Shown: positions 13,955 to 14,241 of the stretch, in pieces
Layout: each line of letters starts with the position of its first letter
Numbering within the stretch: the first letter of the stretch is position 1
Assembly: GCA_964521105.1 (NCBI GenBank)
Contig: CAZFPO010000073.1
Span: forward strand, 1 to 14,241
Reading direction: 5' to 3'
Source: JAQUGA01 sp964521105
GTDB taxonomy: Bacteria > Bacteroidota > Bacteroidia > Bacteroidales > WCHB1-69
Length of the DNA stretch: 14,241 nucleotides
Translations under genes and position numbers: made by a program
The notes under the pieces: model-generated
Databases searched by the model: none
What the model saw: the letters and a program-made list of their open reading frames with translations, nothing else
What the model was told of the DNA's origin: nothing

Positions 13955-13979
13955 CGACCGCCAAAGGCGGTTTTTTTTA
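13955..13979 (+). terminator. candidate intrinsic terminator
   Basis: ACCGCC (13957-13962), loop AAA, GGCGGT (13966-13971), followed by a run of eight T (13971-13978). This is a textbook shape for the plus strand, although no plus-strand gene is recognised. On the minus strand the stem is preceded by A8 and followed by CGAAATTTTTT, so it may act in both directions and end transcription of the variable gene at 14088. Confidence 0.5.
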
Positions 13980-14087
13980 TTCGCTTTGCCTTTTGGTCGT
14001 TCGTCTCTCTCGGCTCCGCTCGAGAACCGCCTCACTCCCTTTTGGCAAAGCTCTTTTAGCTTAAAAGGAAGGATGAATTTCCAACTG

Positions 14088-14241
14088 TTACTGGGGGGAA
14101 ACTAGGCGGAAGCCCATGCAGTAGTTGCGATTGTCGGGAGTGTAGTTGCTGCGATACGCCGACCGGCAACGCTGCGCATAGTAGTACCAACTACCGCCAC
14201 GCAGCACGCGGTACGACTGTGCTGTGGTTGGTCCTTTTGGG
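14088..14241 (-). CDS. second DGR variable protein, C-terminal fragment
   Basis: Only the last 50 codons and stop are inside the window; the gene continues beyond the right edge. The encoded residues are identical to 322-371 of the variable protein at 4205-5320, including every diversified position. It lies 175 nt upstream of the caspase-PEGA-FGE gene, so a diversified receptor again sits directly next to an exported caspase. It may be a genuine second target of the same TR, a recent duplicate, or an assembly product at a repeat. Confidence 0.75.
   Translation of the reverse strand, partial: PKGPTTAQSYRVLRGGSWYYYAQRCRSAYRSNYTPDNRNYCMGFRLVSPQ
14094..14217 (-). repeat. VR: DGR variable repeat VR2
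   Basis: 124 nt, identical to VR1 and therefore showing the same 14 adenine-only differences from TR. It is followed by the same 3' flank as VR1. Confidence 0.85.

Larger units (their letters stand above)
13981..14241. repeat. 261-bp exact repeat, copy 2 (VR2 and flank)
   Basis: Identical to 4098-4358. It includes the downstream hairpin (arms 13983-13990 and 14044-14051), the inverted-flank element (14058-14090) and VR2. It is truncated by the window edge. Confidence 0.95.

Overview
The window looks like a Bacteroidota (Bacteroidales/Flavobacteriia-like) chromosome fragment. It is AT-rich, and every predicted exported protein has a Sec signal peptide ending in the ...AQ/...SQ style usual in that phylum. 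Clear Shine-Dalgarno sites are absent, and the protein families (CARDB, exported C14 caspases, DUF4384, FGE-sulfatase, HRDC-type DGR accessory protein) fit. All recognisable genes read on the minus strand, so transcription runs from high to low coordinates. Both ends of the window lie in repeats, so it may be a whole contig that ends at repeats.

The core is a complete diversity-generating retroelement (DGR) at 2368-5320. A variable protein with an FGE-sulfatase/C-type-lectin fold (4205-5320) ends in a variable repeat (VR1, 4211-4334). It is followed by an HRDC accessory gene (3518-4012), a DGR reverse transcriptase (2536-3534) and the template repeat (TR, 2400-2523). Aligned by eye without gaps over 124 nt, TR and VR1 differ at 14 positions, and all 14 are adenines of the TR coding strand (14 of 34 adenines, 0 of 90 other bases). 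A second VR with its downstream flank, identical to the first over 261 bp, runs off the right edge (13981-14241).

Upstream of the variable gene, with gaps of only 19 and 35 nt, lie two exported caspase-like proteins: CARDB-caspase (7499-9202) and WD40-caspase (5356-7479). The order therefore suggests one operon: caspase, caspase, diversified receptor, HRDC, RT, TR. A second block to the right holds the end of another diversified gene (14088-14241), a caspase-PEGA-FGE fusion (11846-13912) and a secreted DUF4384 protein (10582-11673). A secreted CAP/SCP-family protein (715-2007) lies downstream of the DGR.

The inference is that this is an exported recognition-effector system, in which a hypermutating lectin-like ligand binder is paired with extracytoplasmic caspase-type proteases. 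What it recognises (phage, competitor, kin, eukaryotic host) cannot be read from the sequence.

The long non-coding stretches (1-714, 2008-2399, 9203-10581) carry a family of ~195-nt repeats, all in the same orientation, each built from up to four consecutive hairpins. The pairing is kept in several copies although stem sequences differ. In addition, a ~33-bp element sits directly 3' of both VRs and, inverted, directly 3' of the TR. It brackets the HRDC-RT-TR cassette like terminal inverted repeats.
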